NCBI GenBank assembly: GCA_021372495.1
Contig: JAJFUF010000006.1
Coordinates: 1 to 64,000 of the forward strand
Length of the DNA: 64,000 bases
Reading direction: 5' to 3'
Source: Lysobacteraceae bacterium
GTDB taxonomy: Bacteria; Pseudomonadota; Gammaproteobacteria; Xanthomonadales; Rhodanobacteraceae
Shown: piece after piece, positions 24,901-35,270 of the stretch
How positions within the stretch are numbered: position 1 is the stretch's first letter
How the letters are laid out: every line of letters starts with the position of its first letter
Notes under the pieces: model-generated
What the model was told of the DNA's origin: nothing
What the model saw: the letters and a program-made list of their open reading frames with translations, nothing else
Database searches by the model: none
Made by a program: the position numbers and the translations under genes

Positions 24901-25404
24901 TTACTTCGCCGTGTAGACGAACTCGACGCGGCGGTTCTTCGACCAGCACGCCTCGTTGTGCTCGCGGCAGGTCGGACGCTCTTCGCCGTAGCTCACCACG
25001 TTGAGCTGGCTGGCGGAACCGCCGGCCGCCTGCAGCGCGCTCGACACCGCGTTGCCGCGACGCTCGCCCAGGCCCATGTTGTATTCGCGCGAGCCGCGCT
25101 CGTCGGCGTTGCCCTCGAGGGTCATGCGCGCATCCGGGCGGTCCTGCAGGTACTTGGCGTGGCAGGCGACGATCTGCTGGAACTCCGGCTTGATCTCGCT
25201 CTTGTCGAAGTCGAAGTAGACCACGCGCTGACGCAGGCACGCGTCGGTGTCGAGGTCGGCCGGGGTGTACTTGCCGGTGGTCGGCGCCGCCTCGGTGGCC
25301 GGCGCAGCCGCTTCGGGCTGCGGCTTGACTTCCTGCTTCTTGGCGCAGGCTGCCACGCCGATGCACAGCAGTGCAGCCATGGTGACGCGAACAGTCGTGT
25401 TCAT
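24901..25404 (-). CDS. pal: Peptidoglycan-associated lipoprotein Pal
   Basis: A 167-residue outer-membrane lipoprotein. The lipobox IGVAAC gives Cys20; a Pro/Ala tether is followed by an OmpA-like domain with VVYFDFDKSEIKPEF and the peptidoglycan-binding segment LEGNADERGSREYNMGLGERR. It anchors the outer membrane to the wall and binds TolB. Two cysteines late in the domain (TCREHNEACW) may form a disulfide. Confidence 0.96.
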   Translation of the reverse strand: MNTTVRVTMAALLCIGVAACAKKQEVKPQPEAAAPATEAAPTTGKYTPADLDTDACLRQRVVYFDFDKSEIKPEFQQIVACHAKYLQDRPDARMTLEGNADERGSREYNMGLGERRGNAVSSALQAAGGSASQLNVVSYGEERPTCREHNEACWSKNRRVEFVYTAK

Positions 25405-25476
25405 TGTTGTTCCCTCAATAGATGGTGGTCGACAGTACGGTACGGGGTGTTTTTTCGGCCGGTTGCCCGGCGGTTG

Positions 25477-26793
25477 TCAGCGTTGCCGGAAGGGGCCCCA
25501 TGCGGGCTCGCGCACGTCGCCATCGGCGAGGACGAGGCGCTGCCGCACGCGGCCATCTTCCGACACCGCGTAGAGCACGCCGCGGGGCCCTTCGGCCGCG
25601 GCGTAAAGAAGCATGCTTCCGTTCGGAGCGAAACTGGGCGACTCGTCCATATCGCCAGGAGAAACAAAGTGATACTGGTCGCCGATACTACGGTCCATGA
25701 CCGCAATACGATACACGTTTCCGTTGCCCTGCACCATGGCGATCTGCTTGCCGCCGTAGGCGATCGAGGCGCGCGCGTTGTACTGGCCCTGGAAGGTGAG
25801 CCGTTGCGGGTTGCCGCCGGTCACCGGCACCTGGTAGAGCTGCGGCTTGCCGGAACGGTCGGACGTGAACACCAGGTTCTGGCCGTCCGCGGTCCAGGTC
25901 GGCTCGGTATCGATCGAGAAATTGTTGGTGAGGCGGGTCAGCGCCTTGCTGCCCAGCTCCATCACGTAGATCTCGGGATTGCCCTCGTAGGACAGGGTCA
26001 GGGCCAGCCGGCTGCCATCCGGCGAGAACGCCGGCGCGCCGTTGATGCCGCGGCGCGCGCTGATCAACTGGCGCGAACCGGTGGCGACGTCCTGGATGTA
26101 GATCGCCGAGTCGCCGCGTTCGAACGACACGTAGGCCAGGCGCTTGCCGTCCGGCGACCACGCCGGCGACAGCAGCGGCTCGCGCGAGCGCACCACCACC
26201 TGCGGGTTGTAGCCGTCGGAGTCGGCGACCATCAGCGAGTACTGGATGTTCTTGCCGACGCCGGTGGCGGTGACGTAGGCGATGCGCGTCCAGAACGCGC
26301 CGCGCACGCCGAGGATCTTCTCGTAGATCAGGTCGGCGATCTGGTGCGCGACCCCGCGCAGGTCGCCGGGCTGGCCGGTGATGGCCAAGCCGAGCATGCG
26401 CTGCTGCGTGCCCACGTTGTACAGCTCGAACTCGACGCGCAGCGCGCCGCCGCCGGCGTCGCCGACGCGGCCGACCGTGATGTAGTCCTGCTTGAGCAGC
26501 TTCCAGGTCGGGAACTTGATTTCCCCGCCGCGCGTCGGGAATTCCACCACGTCCTGCCGGGGCAGCGCGCGGAACTTGCCGGAGCGGTTGAGATCCATGC
26601 GGATCACGTCGGCGACGTCGGTCGACGGCGGCAGCCCGGGCGTCTCGTTGGCGAACGGCACGATCGCGATCGGGATCGCCGACGGCACGCCGTTGACGAT
26701 GTCGAGGGTCAGCCCCTGCGCATCGGCGCGGCCCGTGGCCACGGCGGCGCAGACGAGCGCGAATGCGGCGAGGAGGAATTTGAAGCTACGCAT
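25477..26793 (-). CDS. tolB: Tol-Pal system beta-propeller protein TolB
   Basis: A 438-residue periplasmic protein. The signal peptide MRSFKFLLAAFALVCAAVAT is followed by the N-terminal alpha/beta domain and a six-bladed propeller with repeated SPAWSPDGKRLAYVS, APAFSPDGSRLALTLS, EPTWTADGQNLVFTSD and SPSFAPNGSMLLYAA units. ATG 26793 opens the signal peptide; the longer frame upstream belongs to tolA in another frame. Interacts with Pal. Confidence 0.96.
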   Translation of the reverse strand: MRSFKFLLAAFALVCAAVATGRADAQGLTLDIVNGVPSAIPIAIVPFANETPGLPPSTDVADVIRMDLNRSGKFRALPRQDVVEFPTRGGEIKFPTWKLLKQDYITVGRVGDAGGGALRVEFELYNVGTQQRMLGLAITGQPGDLRGVAHQIADLIYEKILGVRGAFWTRIAYVTATGVGKNIQYSLMVADSDGYNPQVVVRSREPLLSPAWSPDGKRLAYVSFERGDSAIYIQDVATGSRQLISARRGINGAPAFSPDGSRLALTLSYEGNPEIYVMELGSKALTRLTNNFSIDTEPTWTADGQNLVFTSDRSGKPQLYQVPVTGGNPQRLTFQGQYNARASIAYGGKQIAMVQGNGNVYRIAVMDRSIGDQYHFVSPGDMDESPSFAPNGSMLLYAAAEGPRGVLYAVSEDGRVRQRLVLADGDVREPAWGPFRQR

Positions 26794-26798
26794 GGTTC

Positions 26799-27779
26799 TC
26801 AGTCCTGGACCGTGAAATTCAGGGTGACGTCGCGCGAGAACACGTTCTCGAAGCCCTTGTAGGGCAGCGGCGACGCCTTGCCGACGGCGTTCTCGACCGA
26901 ACGCCGGCCGAGATCGTCGTAGGGGCAGCTCGGGTCGACCCTGGCGCTGATCACCTCGCCGCCCGGAATCTGCACGATGTGGATCGGGCACACCGCACCC
27001 TTCGGGATGTTATCCGGCCGCAGCCAGTTCTGCGTGATCACGCTGATCAGCGCGGCCTGGTACTGCGCCGACAGCGAATTGTCCTGGCCGGCCATGCCGG
27101 AACGCGCCTGCGCGGCTTCCGGCACGGTGGCATCGGTGGCCGCGGCATCGCGCGTGCTCTGCTTGGCCTGCTCCTTCTTCAGATCGGCCAACTGCTGCAG
27201 GCGCTGCTGCTCCAGCTTGCTCTTGCGCTCGGCGGCGAGGCGCTGCTGCTTGATCTCCTCGAGCTGCTTGATCAGCTCGCGCGCCTTCTGCTGCTGCGCT
27301 TCCAGCTCCGCCTGGCGCATGCGCTCGCGTTCTTCCTGCTCCTTCTTTTCCTGCTCGGCCTTCTGCTGCGCCTCGGCGACGACCTTCTCCTGGTCCTTGA
27401 CGTCGGGCTGCTTCGGCGGCGGCGGCAGCACCTTGACCGGCTCCGGCTCCGGCTTGGGCGGCGTCGGCTGCGGCACCTGCGGCGGCGGCGCGCTGGCCTG
27501 CGACGGCTTCGGCGGCTCGCTCTTGACCTTCGCCGGCTTCGCCGCCGCCGGCGGCGGCGCGCCGGCCGGCCCGACCAGGGTCGCCTCGATCACCGGCCCG
27601 GGCAGCGCGACCGGTTTGGCGCAGGTCACCGGGTTCATCCAGCCGGGCAGGTGCAGCACGCCGAAAAAACCCTCCCAGCTCGCGCAGGACAGCGTCGCCA
27701 GCCACAGGAAGGCGAGGATGCCGACATGCAGCAGCGCGGAGAGGACGACCGCACGCGGCGTCGTATCAACCTCGTCCAT
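26799..27779 (-). CDS. tolA: Tol-Pal system energy-transducing protein TolA
   Basis: A 326-residue inner-membrane protein. There is one TM helix (AVVLSALLHVGILAFLWLA), then a Pro-rich region (PPPAAAKPAKVKSEPPKPSQ), a long charged coiled coil (about 125-220) and a C-terminal domain with NWLRPDNIPKGAVCPIHIVQ and a SCPYDDL pair of cysteines. ATG 27779 (MDEVDTT) overlaps the tolR end; an ATG 9 bases upstream is possible. Couples the TolQR proton motor to TolB-Pal. Confidence 0.94.
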   Translation of the reverse strand: MDEVDTTPRAVVLSALLHVGILAFLWLATLSCASWEGFFGVLHLPGWMNPVTCAKPVALPGPVIEATLVGPAGAPPPAAAKPAKVKSEPPKPSQASAPPPQVPQPTPPKPEPEPVKVLPPPPKQPDVKDQEKVVAEAQQKAEQEKKEQEERERMRQAELEAQQQKARELIKQLEEIKQQRLAAERKSKLEQQRLQQLADLKKEQAKQSTRDAAATDATVPEAAQARSGMAGQDNSLSAQYQAALISVITQNWLRPDNIPKGAVCPIHIVQIPGGEVISARVDPSCPYDDLGRRSVENAVGKASPLPYKGFENVFSRDVTLNFTVQD

Positions 27780-28215
27780 GGCCCCCACGCGGCTCCTGCA
27801 CCGGCTGGCTCATCAGCCCCACCTTGGGCACGCCGGCCTGCTGCAACAGCACCATCGCCTGATAGATGCGGCCGTAGTCGACGCGCTCGTCGCCGCCGAT
27901 CAGCACCGGCACCTCGGGATTCTGCCGCACGAACGCGGCGACCTTCTGCACCAGCGCGTCGGCCTCGATCGGCTCGCGCGTCGCGCCGCCCAGCGTCAGG
28001 AACAGGTTGCCGTCCTTGTCGACGCTGACCAGGATCGGCTGCTTGTCGTTCTGCAGCGACTTCGCCGCGGCCTGCGGCAACTGGATGTCCACGCCGAGGT
28101 TCAGCAGCGGCGCGGTCACCATGAAGATGATCAGCAGCACCAGCATCACGTCGATGTACGGCACGACGTTGATCTCGGCCTTCAGCTTGCGCTTGCGACG
28201 GTGCATGTTCTGCAT
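27766..28215 (-). CDS. tolR: Tol-Pal motor subunit TolR
   Basis: A 149-residue ExbD/TolR protein: a basic N-terminus, one TM helix holding the proton-carrying Asp (VVPYIDVMLVLLIIFM), and a periplasmic domain ending VLLQQAGVPKVGLMSQP. The end overlaps tolA by 14 bases. Works with TolQ to harvest proton motive force. Confidence 0.95.
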   Translation of the reverse strand: MQNMHRRKRKLKAEINVVPYIDVMLVLLIIFMVTAPLLNLGVDIQLPQAAAKSLQNDKQPILVSVDKDGNLFLTLGGATREPIEADALVQKVAAFVRQNPEVPVLIGGDERVDYGRIYQAMVLLQQAGVPKVGLMSQPVQEPRGGHGRG

Positions 28216-28239
28216 GGCGGTATCCCCTCCGGCGTCGGC

Positions 28240-28926
28240 TCAGGCGCGGTCGTCGGACTGGATCTGGCGCTGCAGGATGGAGGAGAACTCGTCCTGGAAG
28301 GTGTCGTAGCGCGTGGAGATGCGTTCGAGCTTGGTGGTGTAGCGGTTGTAGACCCACACCGCCGGGATCGCCGCGAACAGGCCCATCGCGGTGGCGACCA
28401 GCGCCTCTGAGATGCCCGGCGCGACCATGGCGATGGTCGCCTCCTTGACGCTGCCCAGGCCCTGGAACGCGGCCATGATGCCCCACACCGTGCCGAACAG
28501 GCCGACGTAGGGGCTGATCGAGCCGACGTTGGCGAGGAATTCGAGATTGCGTTCGAGGCGGTCGACTTCGCGCATCACCGCCACGCGCATCGCGCGCTGC
28601 GCGCCTTCCAGCACCGAGCGCGGGTCCAGGCTCTTGCGCTGGCGCTGGCGCGCGAACTCGCGGAAGCCGGCCTCGAACACGCCCTCCAGGCCGCGCGCGC
28701 CGTCGCCCTTGCCGCTGACTTCGCGGAACAGCGCGGCGAGGTCGGTGCCGGACCAGAAGCGGTCCTCGAAGGCGTCGGCGTCGCTCATCGCGCCGTCCAG
28801 CATCGCCTTCTTGCGGAAGATGATCACCCACGAGGCGAACGAAAAGCCGATCAGGAGCAGCAGCACCGCCTTCACCGGCAGGCTGGCATGCAGCACCAGG
28901 TCGAGGATGTTCAGCGAACCGTTCAT
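28240..28926 (-). CDS. tolQ: Tol-Pal motor subunit TolQ
   Basis: A 228-residue MotA/TolQ/ExbB protein with three TM helices: VLLLLIGFSFASWVIIF near the N-terminus, and the pair starting SPYVGLFGTVWGIMAAFQ and ALVATAMGLFAAIPAVWVYN. The cytoplasmic loop lies between the first and second. It is the first tol gene after a 129-base gap holding a large hairpin. Confidence 0.96.
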   Translation of the reverse strand: MNGSLNILDLVLHASLPVKAVLLLLIGFSFASWVIIFRKKAMLDGAMSDADAFEDRFWSGTDLAALFREVSGKGDGARGLEGVFEAGFREFARQRQRKSLDPRSVLEGAQRAMRVAVMREVDRLERNLEFLANVGSISPYVGLFGTVWGIMAAFQGLGSVKEATIAMVAPGISEALVATAMGLFAAIPAVWVYNRYTTKLERISTRYDTFQDEFSSILQRQIQSDDRA

Positions 28927-28990
28927 GCGTCGATGTCCCTCAGGGTGTCGCGTCTGTCTCGTTGCAAGCCCGCCCGGGCCCGCCGCCCAC

Positions 28991-29037
28991 CTGCCGCGAA
29001 CGGGCCCGCGCGTGCGCGGGCCCGTCGCTTGCGGCAG
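28991..29037 (-). other. Large hairpin between ybgC and tolQ
   Basis: An inner perfect 12-bp stem, ACGGGCCCGCGC (29000-29011) with GCGCGGGCCCGT (29014-29025), is flanked by outer arms CTGCCGC (28991-28997) and GCGGCAG (29031-29037). There is no T-tract. It may attenuate ybgC readthrough or shape the tolQ leader. Confidence 0.45.
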
Positions 29038-29055
29038 CGCCCGCGCGCGTCCGTA

Positions 29056-29499
29056 TCAACCGTCCGCCAGCCGCTCCGCCAGCAGCCGCGGAATCGGCGC
29101 GGGCCGGAATCCGTCCGCTTCCACGCACGCCGCGCGCACCGTGGCCCGCACCAGCGCCGTGCCGTCGCCGACCCGCTCCAGCGCCTGCGCGAACTCCAGG
29201 CTCGCGGCGCGGCGGCGGACCGGCGTCACGCAGGCATCGACCTCGTCGTCGAGCCGCGCCGGGCGCAGGAACTCGATGGCGAGGTCGCGCACCACGAAAA
29301 CGATGCCGTGCTCTTCGCGCACGCGGGTCTGGTCGATGCCGTGCGCGCGCAGCCATTCGGTGCGGGCGCGCTCGAGGAAGCGCAGGTAGCTGGCGTGGTA
29401 GACCACCCCGCCCGCGTCGGTATCTTCCCAATACACCCTTATCCGCCACCTGAACGGAGGCGGAAGCGAAGCGGGATCAGGCGGGTTCGGCAGCGGCAC
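29056..29499 (-). CDS. ybgC: Acyl-CoA thioesterase YbgC (Tol-Pal associated)
   Basis: A 147-residue hot-dog-fold thioesterase. The catalytic signature is RVYWEDTDAGGVVYHASYLRF (read in two parts: Asp in YWEDTDAGG, then VYHASYLRFLERARTEWLR). The start is a GTG at 29499; the first 18 residues are Pro-rich and variable. It is the first gene of the classic tol-pal operon and lies 30 bases after ruvB. Confidence 0.92.
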   Translation of the reverse strand: MPLPNPPDPASLPPPFRWRIRVYWEDTDAGGVVYHASYLRFLERARTEWLRAHGIDQTRVREEHGIVFVVRDLAIEFLRPARLDDEVDACVTPVRRRAASLEFAQALERVGDGTALVRATVRAACVEADGFRPAPIPRLLAERLADG

Positions 29500-29529
29500 C
29501 GGCGGGCCTCGCGGCGGTTGCGGAAAGCA

Positions 29530-30570
<1,041 letters not shown>

Positions 30571-30591
30571 GGCGGCATTATGCATTGAGAC

Positions 30592-30670
30592 GGGAGTGGG
30601 GAGTGGGGAGTGGGAAGTGCACTGCGTATAGCCATCGCACTTACTCACTACTTCCTACTTCCTACTCCCA
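30592..30670. repeat. Heptad inverted-repeat element (copy 4)
   Basis: Left arm: GGGAGTG x3 and GGAAGTG (30592-30619). Right arm: CACTACT, TCCTACT, TCCTACT and CCCA (30646-30670), the same heptad type inverted. The core includes CACTGCG and CATCGCAC. It is close in unit sequence and size to the copy at 15769. Lies between ruvB and kup. Confidence 0.8.
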
Positions 30671-30674
30671 TTTA

Positions 30675-32567
30675 TCAAATCTCCACCTGCGTCCCCAGCT
30701 CGATCAGCCGGTTGCCGGGGATGCGGAAGAAGGCGGTCGCCGGCATCGCGTTGCGCGACATGAACGCGAACACCTTGTCGCGCCACAGCGCCATGCCGGG
30801 GCGGCTGCTGGCCACCACGGTTTCGCGGCTGAGGAAGAAGGTGGTGTCCATCATGTCGAAGCCGAGGCCCTTGGCCGCGCAAGCGCCCAGCAGCGCCGGG
30901 ACGTTCGGGTCCTCGGCGAAGCCGACGCGCAGCAGCAGCCGGAAGAAGTCGTGGCCGAGCGCCTGCAGCTCGATGCGCTCCTCCGGCTCCGCGGTCGGCG
31001 TGTCCAGCGTCTCCACGGTGAGCAGCACGTTGCGCTCGTGCAGCACCTTGTTGTGCTTGAGGTTGTGCAGCAGCGCGTGCGGCACCGCTTCCTGGTTGGC
31101 GGTGAGGAATACCGCCGTGCCGGGCACGCGCAGCGGCGGGTGCCCGGCGATGTTGGCGACGAACGGCTCCAGCGCCAGGCCGCTCTGCTTGATCTCGCGC
31201 ATCACCAGCTCGCGGCCGCGCCGCCAGGTGGCCATCAGCGTGAAGATCACCGCGCCCAGCACCAGCGGGAACCAGCCGCCGTGCTCGACCTTGTCGGCGT
31301 TGGCGGCGAGGAAGGCCAGGTCCACGGTGAGGAACACCAGGCCGACCGCGCCGACCTTCGGCCAGCTCCAGTGCCACAGCCGGCGGAACACGATCATCAC
31401 CAGGATCGAATCGATGGTCATGGTGCCGACCACCGCGATGCCGTACGCCGCGGCCAGGTTGCTCGACGAGCGGAAGCCGAGCACCACGGCGAGGGTCAGC
31501 ACCAGCAGCATGCGGTTGACCCACGGCAGGTAGATCTGGCCCATCGTCTCGCGCGAGGTGTGGCGCACCCGCATGCGCGGCAGGTAGCCGAGCTGGATCG
31601 CCTCGCGCGTCACCGAGAACGCGCCGGAGATCACCGCCTGCGAGGCGATCACCGTCGCCACCGTGGCCAGCGCGATCATCGGATACAGCAGCGGCTCCGG
31701 CACCAGCAGGTAGAACGGGTTCTGCACCGCGCGCGGGTCGGCCAGCAGCAGCGCGCCCTGGCCGAAGTAGTTCAGCATCAGGGCAGGCAGCACGAAGCTG
31801 AACCACGACATGCGGATCGGCCGCTTGCCGAAGTGCCCCATGTCGGCGTACAGCGCCTCGGCGCCGGTGATGCACAGCACCACCGCGCCCAGCGCGAAGA
31901 ACGCGCCCCAGCCGTTGTGCACGAAGAATTCCAGCGCGTAGTGCGGCGACAGCGCCAGCAGCACTTGCGGCTGCTCGGCGATGTGCATGACGCCGAGCGC
32001 GGCGATGGCGCAGAACCACAGCATCATCACCGGACCGAACACCGCGCCGACCCTGCCGGTGCCGCGGCTCTGGAACGCGAACAGCAGCACGATGATCGCC
32101 GCGGTCAGCGGCACCACGTACGGCTGCAGCGCCGGCGCGGCGACCTCGATGCCCTCCACCGCCGACAGCACCGAGATCGCCGGCGTGATCACGCCGTCGC
32201 CGAAGAACAGCGCGGCGCCGAACAGGCCGAGCACGGCGATCCACCAGCGCGTCGCCGGCATGCCGCGCACGCTGCGCTGCGCCAGCGCGGTCAGCGCCAT
32301 GATGCCGCCCTCGCCCTTGTTGTCGGCGCGCATGATGAAGCCGGCGTACTTCACCGACACGACCATCACCAGCGACCAGAACACCAGCGACAGCACGCCG
32401 AGCACGTTGCCCGGCGTGGCCGCCACGCCGTGCACGCCGAACGTCTCCTTGATGGTGTACAGCGGACTGGTGCCGATGTCGCCGTAGACGACGCCGATCG
32501 CGCCCAGCGCCAGCGCGGCGACGCGCTTGCCGAGATCATGCGAGGTTGCGCTCGCTGCCTGGGTCAT
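30675..32567 (-). CDS. kup: Low-affinity potassium transporter Kup
   Basis: A 630-residue KUP/HAK-family H+/K+ symporter with about 12 TM helices and a C-terminal cytoplasmic domain. N-terminal signature: GVVYGDIGTSPLYTIKETF; also FFGDGVITPAISVLSAVEG and the LTGAEALY-like CITGAEALYADMGHFG. ATG 32567 starts MTQAASATSHDLG; the frame upstream of it lies over ruvA and is noise. Inserted between ruvA and ruvB. Confidence 0.95.
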   Translation of the reverse strand: MTQAASATSHDLGKRVAALALGAIGVVYGDIGTSPLYTIKETFGVHGVAATPGNVLGVLSLVFWSLVMVVSVKYAGFIMRADNKGEGGIMALTALAQRSVRGMPATRWWIAVLGLFGAALFFGDGVITPAISVLSAVEGIEVAAPALQPYVVPLTAAIIVLLFAFQSRGTGRVGAVFGPVMMLWFCAIAALGVMHIAEQPQVLLALSPHYALEFFVHNGWGAFFALGAVVLCITGAEALYADMGHFGKRPIRMSWFSFVLPALMLNYFGQGALLLADPRAVQNPFYLLVPEPLLYPMIALATVATVIASQAVISGAFSVTREAIQLGYLPRMRVRHTSRETMGQIYLPWVNRMLLVLTLAVVLGFRSSSNLAAAYGIAVVGTMTIDSILVMIVFRRLWHWSWPKVGAVGLVFLTVDLAFLAANADKVEHGGWFPLVLGAVIFTLMATWRRGRELVMREIKQSGLALEPFVANIAGHPPLRVPGTAVFLTANQEAVPHALLHNLKHNKVLHERNVLLTVETLDTPTAEPEERIELQALGHDFFRLLLRVGFAEDPNVPALLGACAAKGLGFDMMDTTFFLSRETVVASSRPGMALWRDKVFAFMSRNAMPATAFFRIPGNRLIELGTQVEI

Positions 32568-32590
32568 GACCGGTGTTCCTGGAGATGCGC

Positions 32591-33187
32591 TCAGCCGCCG
32601 AGCGCGGCCCGCAGCGCCTTGCGGATGATGGCCTCGGCGTCGTCGCCGTCCTTCGCCGCGTCCTTGACGAGGCGCTGCGCCTCGGCCGGCTTGTAGCCGA
32701 GCTGCTGCAGCGCGACGGTGGCCTCCGCCACCGGATCCTTGGGTACCGCGCCGCCGACGCCGGCCAGCGGCACGCCGCCGGCGATGCCGTCGACGCGGTC
32801 GCGCAGCTCGACCACGATGCGCTCGGCGGTCTTCTTGCCGATGCCCGGGATCTTGGTCAGCGCGACCACGTCGCCAGCCTGCACCAGCCGCGCGAACTCG
32901 GCGGTGGACACGCCGGACAGCACCGCCAGCGCGATCTTGGCGCCGATGCCGCTGACCTTCTGCAGGCTGCGGAACAGCGCGCGCTCGGCGTCGCGCAGGA
33001 AGCCGTACAGCGCGACCGTGTCCTCCTTGACCGCGTAGTGGGTCAGCAGGGTCACCTCGCGGCCGAGCTCGGGCAGGTCGTACAGCGTCGACATCGGCAC
33101 TTCCAGCTCGTAGCCGACGCCGTTGACGTCGATCACGATCCACGGCGGCTGCTTGCCGACCAGCCTGCCCTGCAACCGTCCGATCAT
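32591..33187 (-). CDS. ruvA: Holliday junction DNA helicase subunit RuvA
   Basis: A 198-residue junction-binding protein. Domain I is [20 protein letters not shown], the HhH pair is [15 protein letters not shown] and [17 protein letters not shown], and the flexible linker leads to domain III ([20 protein letters not shown]), which contacts RuvB. The ATG overlaps the ruvC stop (ATGA), so the two are co-translated. Confidence 0.96.
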   Translation of the reverse strand: MIGRLQGRLVGKQPPWIVIDVNGVGYELEVPMSTLYDLPELGREVTLLTHYAVKEDTVALYGFLRDAERALFRSLQKVSGIGAKIALAVLSGVSTAEFARLVQAGDVVALTKIPGIGKKTAERIVVELRDRVDGIAGGVPLAGVGGAVPKDPVAEATVALQQLGYKPAEAQRLVKDAAKDGDDAEAIIRKALRAALGG

Positions 33188-33702
33188 CGCCTGCGCCTCC
33201 AAGCGGTGCGGGGAATGCCGATGCGGCCGACCGTGGCGCGCGTGTGCGCGTGCGCGATCGCCACCGCCAGCGCGTCGGCGGCGTCGGCCTGCAGCGGCCC
33301 CTTCAGGCCAAGCAAGACCGAGACCATGTGCTGCACCTGCGCCTTGTCGGCGCCGCCGCCGCCGACCACGGCCTGCTTGATCTCCGTCGGCGCGTACTCG
33401 TGCACCTCCAGCGCGCGGCTGACCACGGCGCAGATCGCCGCGCCGCGCGCCTGGCCCAGCTTCAGCGCGGAATCGGGGTTGCGCGCCATGAACACGCGCT
33501 CGATCGCCGCCTCTTCCGGCCGATGCTCCTCGATGATCGCGCACAGCCCGTCGTAGATGCGCTTGAGCCGCAGCGGAAAGCTGTCGGCGTCGGCAACCGC
33601 CAGGGCCGTGTGGAACACGTGTGCCGTCTTGCCCGCGCCGTCGGCGTCGACAATGCCGACGCCGGTGCGCTGCGAGCCTGGATCGATGCCGAGGATGCGC
33701 AC
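33184..33702 (-). CDS. ruvC: Holliday junction resolvase RuvC
   Basis: A 172-residue endonuclease. The start was set at GTG 33702 ([19 protein letters not shown]), which puts the catalytic Asp at position 7 as in the family. The longer frame from 33756 would translate the heptad array as SRVPSPGS and must be wrong. Other acidic sites: [20 protein letters not shown] and the C-terminal [15 protein letters not shown]. Confidence 0.95.
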   Translation of the reverse strand: MRILGIDPGSQRTGVGIVDADGAGKTAHVFHTALAVADADSFPLRLKRIYDGLCAIIEEHRPEEAAIERVFMARNPDSALKLGQARGAAICAVVSRALEVHEYAPTEIKQAVVGGGGADKAQVQHMVSVLLGLKGPLQADAADALAVAIAHAHTRATVGRIGIPRTAWRRRR

Positions 33703-33707
33703 CTGGC

Positions 33708-33860
33708 GGGACCCCGGACTCGGGACTCGGGACTCGACAGAGCGTGGATGCGGCATGGCCGTGGCGCGGCGGCCTACGAAAACCGCCGCGTGGCGTTCGC
33801 GGCCACGGCTACCGGGACGGGGCCCTCGCCCGGAGCCCTGAATCCCGGGTCCCGAGTCCC
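33708..33860. repeat. Heptad inverted-repeat element (copy 5)
   Basis: Left arm: GGGACCC, CGGACTC, GGGACTC, GGGACTC (33708-33735). Right arm: GAATCCC, GGGTCCC, GAGTCCC (33840-33860). Both arms are of GGGACTC/GGGACCC type. The 104-base core holds a further inverted repeat, GGCCGTGGC with GCCACGGC. Lies between ruvC and yebC and probably contains the ruvC leader. Confidence 0.8.
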
Positions 33861-33862
33861 GC

Positions 33863-34594
33863 TCATGTCCCGTTCGCCGGCAGTTCGGCGTTGTGGTAGA
33901 CCTCGCTCACGTCGTCGAGGCCTTCCAGCTTCTCGACCAGGTCGAGCAGGGTCTCCGCGGTCTCGGCGGACACCGCCACGCGGTTGTTGGGGCGCATGCC
34001 GACGCCGGCATGCTCGGCGCGCAGGCCCGCCGCGATCAGCGCCTGCTGCACCGCCTCGAAGCTTTCCGGCGCGCACAGCACGGTGCTCTCGCCGCCCTCG
34101 TTGATCACGTCGTCGGCGCCGGCATCGAGCGCCGCTTCCAGCACCTTCTCCTCCGCCGCCGCGTCGCCGCGCGTGGCGTACGCCAGCTCGCCGCAGCGGG
34201 TGAACTGGAACGCCACCGAGCCGCTGGTGCCGAGATTGCCGCCGTGCTTGGTCAACGCGTGGCGCACGTCGGCCACGGTGCGCGTCGGGTTGTCGGTGAA
34301 GCATTCGATGATCAGCGCCACGCCGCCCGGACCGTAGCCCTCGTAGCGCAGGTCCTGCATGTCGGCGCCGCCGTCGGCGCCGGAGCCGCGCTTGATCGCG
34401 CGCTCGATGGTGTCCTTGGTCATGTTGGCCGACAGCGCCTTGTCCACCGCCGCGCGCAGGCGCGGATTGCCGGCCGGATCGGCCACGCCCGAGCGCGTGG
34501 CGACGGTGATTTCGCGGATCAGCTTGGTGAACACCTTGGCGCGCTTGGCGTCCTCGGCGTTCTTGCGGCCTTCGATGGACGGGCCTCTACCCAT
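33863..34594 (-). CDS. yebC: YebC/PmpR family translation/transcription regulator
   Basis: A 243-residue TACO1/YebC protein, three-domain and acidic. The N-terminal [20 protein letters not shown] is characteristic, with [20 protein letters not shown] and [18 protein letters not shown]. Members bind DNA in some studies and relieve ribosome stalling on proline runs in others. The position next to ruvC is conserved in proteobacteria. Confidence 0.93.
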   Translation of the reverse strand: MGRGPSIEGRKNAEDAKRAKVFTKLIREITVATRSGVADPAGNPRLRAAVDKALSANMTKDTIERAIKRGSGADGGADMQDLRYEGYGPGGVALIIECFTDNPTRTVADVRHALTKHGGNLGTSGSVAFQFTRCGELAYATRGDAAAEEKVLEAALDAGADDVINEGGESTVLCAPESFEAVQQALIAAGLRAEHAGVGMRPNNRVAVSAETAETLLDLVEKLEGLDDVSEVYHNAELPANGT

Positions 34595-34633
34595 GGGACT
34601 ACCTGCGGCTGGCTGACTGGCAAGCGCGCGATT

Positions 34634-35260
34634 TTACCCCAGTCCGCGCTCGAAATGCCCGAGCTGCAGGAACGCCGCGGCCTGACCGGCGGCCTCGGCC
34701 GAGAACAGCAGGCCGGTGTGCGAGGCCGGCACCACGCAGTGGTCGGCGATGCCCGGCAGCCGCGTCTCGGCCACCGCCACGGTGCCGTCGTGCTCGCCGT
34801 CGAAGCGGCCCAGCCACGCGCCCAGGCCGATCGGCAGCCGGCCGGCGATCACGCCGACGTCGCGCGCGCCGTCCCAGCGTTCGAGGCCGTCGCGCAGCAG
34901 CGCGAAGCTCTGCCCCATCAGCATGGCGCCGCCCGGAAAGCCGGCCAGCCCGCGCGCGGCGGCGCTGCCAGCCAGCGGCGAGCCGAGGCAGACGATGCGC
35001 CCCGGCGGCAGCTCCAGCGCGGCCGCCGCGCGCAGCGCGATCAGGCCGCCCAGGCTGTGTCCGAGCAGGTGCAGGCGCCGCGCGCCGAGCCTGTCCGCCC
35101 GCTCCGCCAGGCGCCGCGCCGTCAGCTCCGGCGCGGCCGCGACGCTCAGGTACTCGAACGCATGCACCGCGAAACCGGCCGCGGCGAGCCGGCGCTTCAG
35201 CGCGCCCAGCGCGAAACCGCGCATCCACAGGCCGTGCAGCAGGATCACGTGGTCGGGCAT
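34634..35260 (-). CDS. Alpha/beta hydrolase (PGAP1/lipase-like)
   Basis: A 208-residue hydrolase. It opens with the oxyanion segment MPDHVILLHGLWMRG; the nucleophile elbow is LLGHSLGGLIAL; the acid and base are likely DGEHDGTV and the late SHTGLLF. No signal peptide is seen. Similar proteins beside aspS in xanthomonads are uncharacterised lipase or esterase relatives. The stop lies 39 bases before yebC. Confidence 0.85.
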   Translation of the reverse strand: MPDHVILLHGLWMRGFALGALKRRLAAAGFAVHAFEYLSVAAAPELTARRLAERADRLGARRLHLLGHSLGGLIALRAAAALELPPGRIVCLGSPLAGSAAARGLAGFPGGAMLMGQSFALLRDGLERWDGARDVGVIAGRLPIGLGAWLGRFDGEHDGTVAVAETRLPGIADHCVVPASHTGLLFSAEAAGQAAAFLQLGHFERGLG

Positions 35261-35270
35261 GGGGTGCTTC

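Noticed and set aside
30571..30648. Longer RuvB start at 30648
   Set aside because: The extra residues come from the heptad element; [10 protein letters not shown] at 30570 fits the family.
33703..33756. Longer RuvC start at 33756
   Set aside because: It would translate the heptad array; GTG 33702 puts the catalytic Asp at its family position.
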